Below are positions 35,334 to 44,297 of a DNA stretch of 48,305 nt, one piece after another. The DNA comes from Pseudohalioglobus lutimaris (GTDB lineage Bacteria > Pseudomonadota > Gammaproteobacteria > Pseudomonadales > Halieaceae): NCBI RefSeq assembly GCF_002866825.1, contig NZ_PKUS01000033.1, positions 1 through 48,305 on the forward strand. Reading direction: 5' to 3'. The notes beneath the pieces were generated by a model. The model did no database searches and was not told the DNA's origin. It saw only the letters and a list, made by a program, of their open reading frames with translations. The number at the start of each line of letters is the position of its first letter. The stretch's first letter is position 1. The position numbers were made by a program, and so were the translations under genes.

Positions 35334-36980
35334 TCAGGCAAACTCCAATACATCGCCCCGACCTCGCTCTATAAACTCCTGTTCCCATTCCTCGATATCC
35401 TCTGCAGCCAGCAATCGCCAGGGGTCTGACTTGTTCGGCTGCCACCAGATGGGATCAGCGCAGCGCCATTTCTCCCGTCGCAGCGGTTGCTTGATCACTT
35501 TCGATGTTTGCGTCAGTGGCAGCGCCTCGGTGATCCTGAAAAAGCTTGGCATCCATTTGCTGCCGAAATCCTCTTGCTCGCGCAGAAACGCCGCGAACGT
35601 GCCCGCGTCGAATTCAACGCCCTCGCGCAACTGTAACGCCGCCATGACCCGGTCTCCCAATACCGGGTCCGGTACCGCATAAACAGCCGCAATGACTACA
35701 TCGGGATGCCGGGTCAGCACCTGCTCTACCTGCGAGGTACCAATGTTTTCCCCGTCCACACGCAGGCCGTCACCGTCCCGACCGACAAAATAAAAGTAAC
35801 CATCCGCATCCCGGTAACCGCGATCGCCCATCCAGACAACGCCCCCCCGCGTGCGCTTTGCGTTGGCCTCTTCGTTCTTCCAGTACCCCTCAAAGGCGGG
35901 CACACCGTCGGTATTGACCAGTTCACCAATCGCTTTATCAGCGTTGAGCAGACGCCCCTTTTCATCCAGTTGGGCGCGCTCACATTCGACCATTGTCTCG
36001 GGATTCATGACCTTCATACCGGGAGTCATGGCCAGGCCAAGGGAGCCCGCAGGGGCTGATCGATCCCGCACCATTGCAACACCACCTTCGGTGGAGCCGT
36101 AGCAATCCTGCAGCCTGCAAGCGAAGCGGCGTTCGAACTCCTTCAGGTCGGCATGAGCGGCTTCATTGCCAAGGCCGCGTCGGAGCGTATTGTCAGCATC
36201 GTCGGGTTGCTCCGGCGTCGCCAGAACATAGGCGAGCGGTTTCCCGACATAGCAGAAATACGTTGCGCCGAAGCGGCGTATATCAGGCAAGAAGCCCGAT
36301 GCAGAAAACTTGCGGCGCAAGGCGATGGGCACCCCGCTGCCCCATGAAGGCAACACGGCTGTCATCAGCGCATTCGAGTGAAACAGGGGCATGGAGACAT
36401 AGGCTACATCCTCCGGGGTGAGCCCCTGGTCGTCGATTACGCGCTGCACGTTGGCGGTTACTCGACCGTGGGAGCAGATACAGGCTTTGGGTGCACCCGT
36501 GGTACCCGATGTAAATATCAGGCAAAACGTGTCTTCTGGCGACACCTCCACATCGGGTAAGCCAGCACCTTCATATTTTTTCAGCCCTTCCCGGTACAAC
36601 TTAGAATTGGTGTTAAGGCAGCGCGCGCCCCCCAGATCCAGCGCCTGCAATTCCTCCCAGTAGTTGTCGTTACTGACGAGAAACTGGCATTCAGTATGGC
36701 GAATGTCCCGCGCCAGGTCGTCCCCACGACGAGTAGGATTGACACCCACCAGCGTCGCCCCCGCCACCGCACAGGCACCCTGCCACATCAGATACTCCGG
36801 CTCATTATCGAGCAGTAAACCGACATGGAATGGCCCATTGCGAGGCTGGTCCAGTAAAAAGGCTGCGCGCTGGGCGCAGGCCTGCACGAACTGCGCATAC
36901 GTCCAGCTTTGATCTTCAAACAGCAGGCCAGGGTTCTGGTTATCGGCCTGTGCATGGATTAACTCGGCTACTGTACTCAT
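35334..36980 (-). CDS. Acyl-CoA synthetase (FadD/FATP-like)
   Basis: 548-residue ANL ligase. IFTSGTTGAPKACI (about 165-178) is the nucleotide loop, CYGSTEGG the adenylate motif, VWMGDRGYRDADGYFYFVGR the hinge region, and TQTSKVIKQPLR holds the catalytic Lys. The broad layout is closest to very-long-chain or bile-acid/steroid-side-chain CoA ligases of the FATP type (GACAVAGATLVGVNPTRRG). The ATG at 36980 follows the LuxR gene by 57 bases, suggesting a regulator-ligase-acyltransferase transcript. Long-chain or polycyclic acids are the likely substrates, but specificity is not readable from sequence alone. Confidence 0.91.
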   Translation of the reverse strand: MSTVAELIHAQADNQNPGLLFEDQSWTYAQFVQACAQRAAFLLDQPRNGPFHVGLLLDNEPEYLMWQGACAVAGATLVGVNPTRRGDDLARDIRHTECQFLVSNDNYWEELQALDLGGARCLNTNSKLYREGLKKYEGAGLPDVEVSPEDTFCLIFTSGTTGAPKACICSHGRVTANVQRVIDDQGLTPEDVAYVSMPLFHSNALMTAVLPSWGSGVPIALRRKFSASGFLPDIRRFGATYFCYVGKPLAYVLATPEQPDDADNTLRRGLGNEAAHADLKEFERRFACRLQDCYGSTEGGVAMVRDRSAPAGSLGLAMTPGMKVMNPETMVECERAQLDEKGRLLNADKAIGELVNTDGVPAFEGYWKNEEANAKRTRGGVVWMGDRGYRDADGYFYFVGRDGDGLRVDGENIGTSQVEQVLTRHPDVVIAAVYAVPDPVLGDRVMAALQLREGVEFDAGTFAAFLREQEDFGSKWMPSFFRITEALPLTQTSKVIKQPLRREKWRCADPIWWQPNKSDPWRLLAAEDIEEWEQEFIERGRGDVLEFA

Positions 36981-37037
36981 ATTTTTTCCCGGAATAGTGA
37001 TTTCTTTCGACCGCAGAGATGCCGGCTTTAGCCCTGC

Positions 37038-38279
37038 TTACTGCCACTGCGTAGCGAACGCATCCGACACCAACTTCACAAGCTGGCTCTGGCGATTAAC
37101 GCCTGTCTTGGTAAAGATAGACGAAAGTTGAGCCCTGGCCGTGTTTCGAGATACCCCCAGGACCTCCGCCGCAGCGGTGAGTGTCAAACCGTCGATGAGG
37201 TGAGTAATCAGCTTTGACTCGGCCGGGGTAACACCGAACATTTCAATCAGGCGTGACTGGCTGGGTGCGCAGTCGCGGACCGGCCCCCGCAAAAGTAACA
37301 CCAGTTCCGGCCCGCCCTCACCAAATACCACATCCTGCTTTTCCACCGTGCGAATGTGTACATCCCATTTCGTGTCTGAGCTGGTGCGATCAATGGAAAT
37401 GCTGCGGGTACGTGGAACCTTTTCAGCGTCCCGGTCTCTTGTAATCAGCTCGCGACACGACTCTTCCAGCTTCTGCTGATCGGCACTCTGGTTGCAACGA
37501 AGCAAACTGTGCCGCAGGAACACACCATCCTCGCTGTTGAGGATGAGTTTTGCCTGTTTATTGGCTGTAAGCACTTCCAGGTCTGCGTTCAAAATAACAG
37601 ATGCGATATCCATCGACCCCAGAAGCTCCTCGTAAAACTCTTCAATAAAGCTGTTATGCGTATATGCACTGTAGAGTTTCAGTGCATTATTCATCAGCGG
37701 GACGATGCTCTCCAGGCGTGCCCGATCGTCCCGGGAAAATGCCGGGGCATCCCCTATCCGGACCAGCCGCAACCTGAGCCGTATATGGCTCTGTTGGTCG
37801 TAAACATCAAAGCCAATCAGGTCAGAAACGTTATACGCATTTAGATACTCATAAAAATCGAGTGATTTGAGCTCGGAGAGCGTAACCCGGTCGTAGAGGG
37901 TGAAAACCTGCCTCACGGGCAATTCCGCAAACGGTGAATCGAGATGTGCCCGGTTTTGAAAATCCTCCAACGCGCCGCTATCTGAATCTGAGTACAGATA
38001 CATAGTAAGGCCCGGATCGGACAATTGGGGCCGGCGCACCACTATCGTCGCGCTGGGCACCTGCATATAGTCTTCAAGATACTTCAGCAGTGTCTTCCAG
38101 GGAGGTTTTTCCAGTACGCCTTCATAAATCGCCTGGCTCAGCGGATGGGCTGCTTGAATTTCTGACAAACTGATCTCCATTCTGTGCCCAGATACGTATC
38201 GAGTCTGGCGCACATTGTCTTTTCTGGCTCGAACGTAATTCTCTATGCCATTCCACAGCTTCGCAAACTGTGAGCCCAT
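37038..38279 (-). CDS. LuxR-type HTH transcriptional regulator
   Basis: 413 residues. The last 65 form a LuxR/GerE helix-turn-helix: FGVTPAESKLITHLIDGLTL, then AAAEVLGVSRNTARAQLSSI and FTKTGVNRQSQLVKLV. The upstream 330 residues have no receiver Asp, autoinducer-domain Trp/Asp pattern or membrane segment; a PAS-like sensor (around ADLEVLTANKQAKLIL) is possible. The first ATG at 38279 is used, with Met34 as an alternative; neither has a strong ribosome site. It begins a leftward set with the acyl-CoA ligase and is divergent from the VOC-sulfotransferase operon, so it may control both. Confidence 0.85.
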   Translation of the reverse strand: MGSQFAKLWNGIENYVRARKDNVRQTRYVSGHRMEISLSEIQAAHPLSQAIYEGVLEKPPWKTLLKYLEDYMQVPSATIVVRRPQLSDPGLTMYLYSDSDSGALEDFQNRAHLDSPFAELPVRQVFTLYDRVTLSELKSLDFYEYLNAYNVSDLIGFDVYDQQSHIRLRLRLVRIGDAPAFSRDDRARLESIVPLMNNALKLYSAYTHNSFIEEFYEELLGSMDIASVILNADLEVLTANKQAKLILNSEDGVFLRHSLLRCNQSADQQKLEESCRELITRDRDAEKVPRTRSISIDRTSSDTKWDVHIRTVEKQDVVFGEGGPELVLLLRGPVRDCAPSQSRLIEMFGVTPAESKLITHLIDGLTLTAAAEVLGVSRNTARAQLSSIFTKTGVNRQSQLVKLVSDAFATQWQ

Positions 38280-38572
38280 TTGTAAATATTGGCAAGCTAA
38301 CGTCCCGGACCAGCCAAAGCCTGCCCCGGGCTATTAGCTAGTTAACACTTCGGCCGCCCACACTGTACGCATAACGTTCGATCCATGGGATGAAGGAGGC
38401 ACGCAGCCGGCAAAATTCTGGAGTAATTAAGTGGAAGAAATAGTCGTACTTGATCGCTGCCTATTCGCTTCCTGGAAGAACACCCCGAATCTAGAATCAG
38501 CATCTGTATAGAATCTTATCCTATTGTTTTTATTATATATATTAAGCACATATAGAGACTGATTTCGCTGTG

Positions 38573-38711
38573 ACATGCTTGCCAGATGGCCTCCCTGTCC
38601 ATGACCCTGCCGCAAGCCTTCGCGATCACCAAAATGATACTGTAGTGCAGCTGCTCCCTCGGGGTGGGGGCTACGGACCCTGGCCGAGCAGCCAATCTTA
38701 CAGCGGATAGT
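38573..38711 (-). pseudogene. TetR-family regulator remnant
   Basis: In the 558-base gap between the LuxR and VOC genes, a minus-strand frame contains PEGAAALQYHFGDREGL (ending at 38613). The core ALQYHFGDREGL is the signature recognition helix and turn of TetR-type DNA-binding domains. After RQ a one-base shift continues as VMDREAIWQAC, like the next helix of such proteins. Upstream the frame still shows LTIR but is otherwise scrambled, and no ligand domain follows. No start or full domain remains. It probably once regulated the adjacent operons. The rest of the gap is AT-rich (38515-38555) and non-coding. Confidence 0.5.
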
Positions 38712-38837
38712 TAAACCACTGGCGCTGTTCTGCTGCATGCCCTGTTAATACGGTTGTTTTTAGCAATGCACTTCTTCTACTTTGCGGTATCGCCATACGT
38801 TCTGGCTTTGTCACACTGGAATATCACGGAGAGCCCT

Positions 38838-39296
38838 ATGAGCCACAAGATACCTGCGGAACTTCACCTGCCCCCTGTCGACCAGATTGGTTTCGTCGTC
38901 AGGGACATGGAAAAAGCGCTTGCGCTGTATACGCCGGTGTTTGGCGACTTCGTGGTCATGGACGCTGCGGATTTGGAATGGGAGTATCGTGGCAGCCCGG
39001 AGGTCAGTTCACTCAAGGTTGCCTTTGCCAGAAGTGGGGACGTCGAAATCGAGCTGATCGAATGGGTGTCAGGTAAGACACCGCATAAGGAGTTTCTGGA
39101 TGCTGGTCACGAGGGTATGCACCACCTGAGGTTTGTCGTCCAGGATATTGTAGAAAAAGTAAAGCAGGCGGAGGCTCACGGCTATCGGCAAATCTGGTAC
39201 AAACGTTTCGGTGAAGGTCTTGCAACATCCTATCTAGAGCGTGATGGTGACCCGCTGATACTGGAGTTCTTTGAGAACAAGGCGCTCAATAGCTGA
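38838..39296 (+). CDS. VOC-superfamily protein, methylmalonyl-CoA epimerase-like
   Basis: 152 residues of two beta-alpha-beta-beta-beta modules. VDQIGFVVRDMEKALALY begins module one and GMHHLRFVVQDIVEKV module two, with PLILEFFE supplying the last metal Glu. In typical members the first ligand is His (DHIGIAV); here it is Gln, which methylmalonyl-CoA epimerases can also use. The ATG at 38838 is chosen because GGAG lies six bases upstream; a TTG at 38754 opens the frame earlier. It is the first gene of a compact four-gene operon with a sulfotransferase, an MBL hydrolase and an SDR. Confidence 0.87.
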   Translation: MSHKIPAELHLPPVDQIGFVVRDMEKALALYTPVFGDFVVMDAADLEWEYRGSPEVSSLKVAFARSGDVEIELIEWVSGKTPHKEFLDAGHEGMHHLRFVVQDIVEKVKQAEAHGYRQIWYKRFGEGLATSYLERDGDPLILEFFENKALNS

Positions 39297-39310
39297 CTGG
39301 GGCGTCACGT

Positions 39311-40579
39311 ATGGGCGAAACCATTCGAATTACTGACCTGGCAAAGCCGCAGTTGAGTGAACTGCAGCAATCAATCCTCGCTTATGGGGAAACGCTGGAG
39401 GTTCAGTTTGATGCAGGCGGAATTCTGGAAGATGCAAAAGCAGCTGTCTCCCTGGATGATTTCGGCCCGTCGGACTTCAGGCAGCGATTGCAGCTACTGT
39501 GTAATGAGTGGGGCAGCGATGCAGACCTGAACAACCTTGGCAGGATGAATCTGCGCAACAAGCTGCTTTTGTTTGCACGCAACCGACTGCTAATTCAGGA
39601 TCTGCTAAAACGCCACCCGGAGATTCACCAGGTAAGAATTCGCCAACCGATTATCGTGGCGGGACTCCCCCGCTCTGGCACCACCCACTTATTGAACCTG
39701 ATGGCCGCTGACACCCGCCTGCGCGCCCTGCCCCTGTGGGAATCTTATGAACCGGTGCCCCTACCGGGCGAAGCGCTACTCGAAGACGGCACTGATCCAC
39801 GCTATAAACGTTGCGCCGATGCCTGGGAAATGATGCAGCAGACGGTCCCCCTGCTCGCCGCTATGCACCCCATGAACCCGGACCACATTCACGAAGAGCT
39901 GGAGCTCATGGGTCCCGACTTTGCCTCCTACAATTTTGAGTGGTTGAGCCCCTCGCCGCAGTGGCGTGATCACTACTATGCTACTGACCAGACGCCCCAC
40001 TACGAATACATGAAGACGGTATTGAAGATACTCACCTGGCAAGATGGCGACAACGGTAGCGACACGCGTTGGGTGCTGAAATGCCCACAGCATCTCGAAC
40101 AGCTCCCGGTACTGCACAGGGTATTTCCAGATGCCACCATCGTGGTGACACATCGCGACCCGGTGGCTGTCATCCAGTCAGCTGCAACCATGATTGCCTA
40201 TGGCCAGCGCATGTCTCGCCGCAGCGTAGACCTGGAAAGTACCATCGAGTACTGGTCTGAGCGGGTGCTTCACCTGCTGCGAGCCTGTGCGCAAGACCGG
40301 GCGGGCCTTCCTGGTGAGCAGAGTATCGACGTGCTTTTTCATGAGTTTATGGCGGATGATATCGCCACGGTGAAAAATATCTATGCAAGAGCCGGGCTGC
40401 CGATGAGCGCTACGGCCGCTGCTCAGTTACAGCAGTTTGTAGCCAATCACCCCCGTGGCAAGGACGGCCGGATCATCTATAACCTGAAGGAGGACTTCGG
40501 TGTTGATGCCAACGCGCTTCGTGAACGCTTCGACTTTTATTTTCAACAGTTTCCGGTGCAGGTCGAGTCGCCTGGCTGA
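39311..40579 (+). CDS. Sulfotransferase-family protein
   Basis: 422 residues. The PAPS 5'-phosphosulfate loop is VAGLPRSGTTHLLNL (116-130), and the 3'-phosphate site is IVVTHRDPVAVIQSAATM. Together they define a PAPS-dependent sulfotransferase, which adds sulfate to a hydroxyl or amine. The N-terminal 110 residues and WVLKCPQHLEQLPVL are typical of the long Sulfotransfer_3 group abundant in marine gammaproteobacteria and mycobacteria. It begins 14 bases after the VOC gene and ends 27 bases before the MBL hydrolase. PAPS-making genes are not in the window. The acceptor is unknown; a lipid or steroid alcohol fits the neighbourhood. Confidence 0.92.
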   Translation: MGETIRITDLAKPQLSELQQSILAYGETLEVQFDAGGILEDAKAAVSLDDFGPSDFRQRLQLLCNEWGSDADLNNLGRMNLRNKLLLFARNRLLIQDLLKRHPEIHQVRIRQPIIVAGLPRSGTTHLLNLMAADTRLRALPLWESYEPVPLPGEALLEDGTDPRYKRCADAWEMMQQTVPLLAAMHPMNPDHIHEELELMGPDFASYNFEWLSPSPQWRDHYYATDQTPHYEYMKTVLKILTWQDGDNGSDTRWVLKCPQHLEQLPVLHRVFPDATIVVTHRDPVAVIQSAATMIAYGQRMSRRSVDLESTIEYWSERVLHLLRACAQDRAGLPGEQSIDVLFHEFMADDIATVKNIYARAGLPMSATAAAQLQQFVANHPRGKDGRIIYNLKEDFGVDANALRERFDFYFQQFPVQVESPG

Positions 40580-40606
40580 ATACCTGGTAATAGAGCGCTG
40601 ATCACT

Positions 40607-41866
40607 ATGAGAGAACCCCTGTACAAGTCACGCCCCGTTGAACCCAACCCGGCGCGTTACGGTGGCGAGCGCATCAACGACTTCATAATGATGTCAGAAG
40701 CGTTCTCCAACGCCTACCGCATAGAGACCCCGGCAGGCAGCGTGCAGCTGAACGCGGGTATGGGCATGGAGGCGCCCGTTATCGATGCCAATTTCAAACG
40801 GTTCAGCGATACCCCTGTGCATACCTTGATCTTTACCCAGGGGCACGTGGATCACGTTGGCGGCACTGCCTACTTCCGTGAACAGAACCCGGGGCTCAGG
40901 GTGGTCGCCTCCAGCCGATTTGCAGAACACCAGGCGTACGATACACGGCTCGCACCCTTTCGCGGGAATCGCTCGGCTTTTGCCTTTGCTGAAAAGTTCG
41001 CTGACGCATTCAACTACTACAAGGCACAGGGCTACAGTGACTTTCCTGCGCAGGACCAGCCCACACCCGATCTATTGGTCGAGGAACGTATGGCTTTTGA
41101 GCTCGGTGGCACGAATTTCGAGCTGATCGCCCTTCCCGGCGCTGAAACCAATGACTCACTCATCGTCTGGCTGCCGCAGCATAAAATCTGCTTTACTGGC
41201 AATCTGTTCGGATGCCCCTTCGGTCATTTTCCCAACCTGGTCACGATTCGCGGCGACCGTTATCGTGAGGCGTTGGTGGTCGCGCATGCGGTGGATACAG
41301 TTCGCGCTCTGCAGCCAGAAATGATCTGCTATGGCCACCATGCCCCCATCATCGGCTCAGAATTAATTCAGGATGAGCTGACCGCGCTCTATAATGCTAT
41401 TCATTATGTACACGACGAAACCGTAAAAGGCATGAATGAAGGCAAGGACGTGCACACCCTGATGGCAGAGATTACCCTGCCACCGGAGATGGAAGTCGGT
41501 CAGGGCTATGGCAAAGTGTCCTGGAGCGTACGCGCTATCTGGGAGAGCTATGGCGGCTGGTTCCATCACCAATCCACTACAGAGCTTTACGCAATCCCCC
41601 AATCCAGCGTGGCAATGGACCTGGTGGAACTTGCGGGCGGTGCAGAGGCCATAGTGGAACGCGCCGCTGAGCAACATGCCCATGGCCAGCATGAAAAGGC
41701 GCTGCACTTGCTGGACATCGTCCGCGATGCGGGCGCCGACACCGGGCAGAGCCGGGCCCTTGGCGCAACGGTTCACCAGGCCCTGCTCGATAGCAGCAAT
41801 AACTTCTGGCTCAGCGCCTGGCTGCAGAACCAGATCCGTAAACTGCAGGCAAAAGTGCCGGAATGA
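40607..41866 (+). CDS. MBL-fold hydrolase related to alkylsulfatases, altered metal site
   Basis: 419 residues, no signal peptide. The MBL motif reads TQGHVDHVGG (78-83): the first His of HxHxDH is Gln78. The downstream ligand regions also differ from SdsA1-type enzymes (AETNDSLIVWL and FTGNLFGC in place of the Glu-bearing TEAPAE and AENATH segments), while YGHHAPIIG is kept. A helical alkylsulfatase dimerisation domain follows (LYNAIHYVHDETVKG to the end), but the SCP2-like C-terminal domain is absent, unlike the 12248-13981 paralogue. It may bind one metal or use another reaction. It lies between a sulfotransferase and an SDR in one operon, so a sulfated or CoA-linked intermediate is a plausible substrate. 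Confidence 0.85.
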   Translation: MREPLYKSRPVEPNPARYGGERINDFIMMSEAFSNAYRIETPAGSVQLNAGMGMEAPVIDANFKRFSDTPVHTLIFTQGHVDHVGGTAYFREQNPGLRVVASSRFAEHQAYDTRLAPFRGNRSAFAFAEKFADAFNYYKAQGYSDFPAQDQPTPDLLVEERMAFELGGTNFELIALPGAETNDSLIVWLPQHKICFTGNLFGCPFGHFPNLVTIRGDRYREALVVAHAVDTVRALQPEMICYGHHAPIIGSELIQDELTALYNAIHYVHDETVKGMNEGKDVHTLMAEITLPPEMEVGQGYGKVSWSVRAIWESYGGWFHHQSTTELYAIPQSSVAMDLVELAGGAEAIVERAAEQHAHGQHEKALHLLDIVRDAGADTGQSRALGATVHQALLDSSNNFWLSAWLQNQIRKLQAKVPE

Positions 41867-41883
41867 AATAAGGAGAATCCAGA

Positions 41884-42648
41884 ATGGGAACCTACGCACT
41901 GACAGGCAGCGCATCAGGCATTGGCGCGGCACTCAAGTCGGCACTGGCCGCACAGGGTCATAGTTTGATCAGTATTGACATCAAGGATGCCGATGTCATT
42001 GCCGACCTGAGCACGCCCGAGGGTCGTAGAGCGGTGATATCGGCCGTAATGGACAAGGCACCCGACGGACTGGACGGCTTTATTCCCCTTGCCGGACTGG
42101 GCGGGGGCACCGCGCCTGACCTGCTGATCACACGACTGAACTACTTCGGCACCGTCGAACTGGTTGAAGGCCTGCGCCCTGCCCTGGAAAAGAAATCCGG
42201 TGCCGTCGTACTGCTGTGCTCAAACTCCGCCCCGATGGTACCGCCCGATGAAGCCTTTATTACAAGCCTGCTCGCGGGTGACGAGAGCGAGGCATTGGCG
42301 TTGGCAGAGAACGTCCAGGCTGGCACGCACTATATGCTGACCAAACGTGCGCTCAATTACTGGATGCGCCGCAATGTTATGGCCTACGGCCGCGACGGTA
42401 TCCGCATGAACGCGGTTGCGCCTGGTCCCACTCTCACGCCGATGACCACGCCCTTGTTTGAAAGTGATGAGTACGCGCCCATCATGAAGTCGCTACTGGA
42501 GCAGACACCGGCCAATCGCGCCGGCGAGGCGGAAGAAGTCGCCAACTGTATTGAGTTCCTGCTCAGTCCGTCGGCCAGCAATGTCTATGGAACACTGCTG
42601 TTCGTCGATGGCGGTTACGACGCGCATACCAGGACGGACCATGTCTGA
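41884..42648 (+). CDS. Short-chain dehydrogenase (3-alpha-HSD/CarB-like branch)
   Basis: 254 residues. TGSASGIGAAL is the NAD loop, SIDIKDADVIADLST puts Asp after strand two (NAD preference), and IPLAGLGG replaces the usual NNAG. The active Ser is in CSNSAP and the Tyr/Lys pair in HYMLTKRALN. The short N-terminal half and the IADLST segment are typical of 3-alpha-hydroxysteroid dehydrogenase/carbonyl reductase-type SDRs. The ATG at 41884 has AAGGAG upstream and follows the MBL gene by 17 bases. It closes the VOC-sulfotransferase-MBL-SDR operon; oxidation of a steroid or terpenoid alcohol is a reasonable guess. Confidence 0.9.
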   Translation: MGTYALTGSASGIGAALKSALAAQGHSLISIDIKDADVIADLSTPEGRRAVISAVMDKAPDGLDGFIPLAGLGGGTAPDLLITRLNYFGTVELVEGLRPALEKKSGAVVLLCSNSAPMVPPDEAFITSLLAGDESEALALAENVQAGTHYMLTKRALNYWMRRNVMAYGRDGIRMNAVAPGPTLTPMTTPLFESDEYAPIMKSLLEQTPANRAGEAEEVANCIEFLLSPSASNVYGTLLFVDGGYDAHTRTDHV

Positions 42649-42656
42649 TGCTGTGG

Positions 42657-42686
42657 CCCCGCCTTCCGGCCATGCCCGCTGCGGGG
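42657..42686. terminator. Hairpin between convergent SDR and crotonase genes
   Basis: CCCCGC (42657-42662) pairs with GCGGGG (42681-42686) around 18 bases, inside the 74-base gap of a convergent gene pair. The stem is GC-only with no T-run, so it is a modest candidate for a shared terminator. Confidence 0.35.
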
Positions 42687-42722
42687 ATTCCGCGCAACCA
42701 GGCGCTTTGGGCCGGCGCGAAG

Positions 42723-43502
42723 TCACCGCCCCTTGAACACGCCCTCACGGCGTTCGACAAAGGACTGGATACCCTCGGCGGCATCTTCGCTCTGCATTAT
42801 TGGCACGAGATCAGTGAAGATCTGCGTCACCGCCTCTTCCTGATTGTGATGGGCGGCAAAGTCCACTGACTTGATTACACTCTCCACGGCCAGCGGAGCG
42901 GCTTTTGCAATACTCTGCGCGAGCTCTATTGCCCGGCCGTACTGCTGGCCGGGTGACACGACTTCCTGTACCAGGCCGAGCCGGTAGGCTTCCGCGGCGG
43001 ACCAGCGATCCCCGGTAAGCAGGTAACGCTGGGCGTTGGCCAGTCCCATCTGCTGTGGCAAGCGGATGGTTGCACCGCCGCAGGGATAGATACCTCGCTG
43101 CACTTCCAGCATCGCAAACTGCGTGTCATCCGCGGCAACCCTTATTTCCATATTGAGCATCATTTCCACGCCCCAGGTGAAACAATAACCCTGCACTGCC
43201 TGTATCACCGGCTTACGCCGGCGCGGCCCGATGAGGCCAAAGATATCGGTATTGCCTTCCCTGAGTGGAAACCCTTCCCCGGACACGAAATGCGGCGCCC
43301 ACTCATCCAGTTCAATACCGGCAGTAAAGTGCTTACCCTCTGCATGGAGCACCGCCACGCGCAGCTGCGGATTGGCATCCAGTTCGGTCAGCGCGGCACA
43401 AAGGTCGTGAAACATTTCCAGACTCAGGGCGTTGAGCTTTTCAGGCCTGCGAATGTGGATGTCCAGAATGTGATCGTGGATAGATGTTTCAACCTGACTC
43501 AT
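42723..43502 (-). CDS. Enoyl-CoA hydratase/isomerase-family protein
   Basis: 259-residue crotonase. The first oxyanion-hole segment is GKHFTAGIELDEW and the second is GYCFTWGVEMMLNMEIRVAA, with a Trp-Gly in place of the common Gly-Gly. The Glu of hydratases in the third block (LEVQRGIYPCGGATIRLPQ) is not in its standard place, so an isomerase, hydrolase or dehalogenase-like role is possible. The RREGVFKGR C-terminus matches short crotonases that process steroid or terpenoid acyl-CoA esters. It is convergent with the SDR operon and stands alone on its strand. Confidence 0.89.
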   Translation of the reverse strand: MSQVETSIHDHILDIHIRRPEKLNALSLEMFHDLCAALTELDANPQLRVAVLHAEGKHFTAGIELDEWAPHFVSGEGFPLREGNTDIFGLIGPRRRKPVIQAVQGYCFTWGVEMMLNMEIRVAADDTQFAMLEVQRGIYPCGGATIRLPQQMGLANAQRYLLTGDRWSAAEAYRLGLVQEVVSPGQQYGRAIELAQSIAKAAPLAVESVIKSVDFAAHHNQEEAVTQIFTDLVPIMQSEDAAEGIQSFVERREGVFKGR

Positions 43503-43789
43503 TGTTATGCGCTCTCTTTTTTTGGTCTGCCCGCGGATAGAAATACTGAACCCTGAATGCAGGTTATAAACCCGCTATGTCATCAGGCTCACGATATTGC
43601 CTCAGTAACTGGCTGGCCACCACCCCTGTTTTCAAGCACAGTCCATCGCGCTCTGGCGCCGGGGATGGTGAAAATTCGGTCGACTTCGATGAGGCGCCTG
43701 ATTACGATGAGATCAGTCTCTGAACTATCCACTCTCTAAAAGCCAGCTGAATTCAACTGCTGATCAGTTCTCAGCTCAGGGGTAGCGCT

Positions 43790-44209
43790 ATGCACACGGC
43801 CAATCCGATTAACATAACTGTCATCGACCATGTGGTTATTCGCGCCAATGACATGGACAGGATGATTGCGTTCTATAGCGACGTATTGGGATGCAGGCTG
43901 GAACGTGGTCCGGGCGAAATCGGTCTGGCACAAATGCGCGCCGGACGCTCGCTAATCGACCTCGTTGATAGCAAAGGACCATTGGGGCTACAGGGGGGAG
44001 GACCGCCTGACCACACAGCAGCCAACATGGATCACCTGTGTTTGTGCGTGGACCCCTGGCATGTGGACACAATCGAGGCGCATCTCGATGCTCATGGAAT
44101 AGAGCGGGAACCAGTGGAGATGCGTTACGGTGCTACCGGCATGGGCCCTTCCATTTATCTGCAGGACCCAGAGGGGAACAGGGTCGAACTGAAGGGAAGC
44201 GCGCGCTAA
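43790..44209 (+). CDS. VOC-superfamily protein (glyoxalase/dioxygenase-like)
   Basis: 139 residues. TVIDHVVIRANDMDRMIAFY starts module one with the metal His, MDHLCLCVDPWHVDTIEAHL starts module two with the second His, and YLQDPEGNRVELKG contains the terminal Glu. All expected ligands of a Fe/Mn/Zn VOC enzyme are present, unlike the VOC gene at 38838. Glyoxalase I-like, ring-cleavage and antibiotic-binding proteins share this layout, so the reaction is open. The ATG at 43790 has AGGGG eight bases upstream. The 287 bases before it contain no recognised gene. Confidence 0.88.
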   Translation: MHTANPINITVIDHVVIRANDMDRMIAFYSDVLGCRLERGPGEIGLAQMRAGRSLIDLVDSKGPLGLQGGGPPDHTAANMDHLCLCVDPWHVDTIEAHLDAHGIEREPVEMRYGATGMGPSIYLQDPEGNRVELKGSAR

Positions 44210-44297
44210 GCGCGCCGCACCTTGCCGCTGTTTTTACCCGGGCCGCGCCTGCCAGATCGCGGAAGGCGTCGCCCCGGGAGTAGCGGGAACCGGTTGC

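Noticed and set aside
44199-44216. GC-repeat hairpin around the VOC stop codon as a terminator
   Set aside because: The arms are simple GC repeats that can pair in many registers, and the nearest T-run is about 14 bases away, so it is not a convincing terminator.
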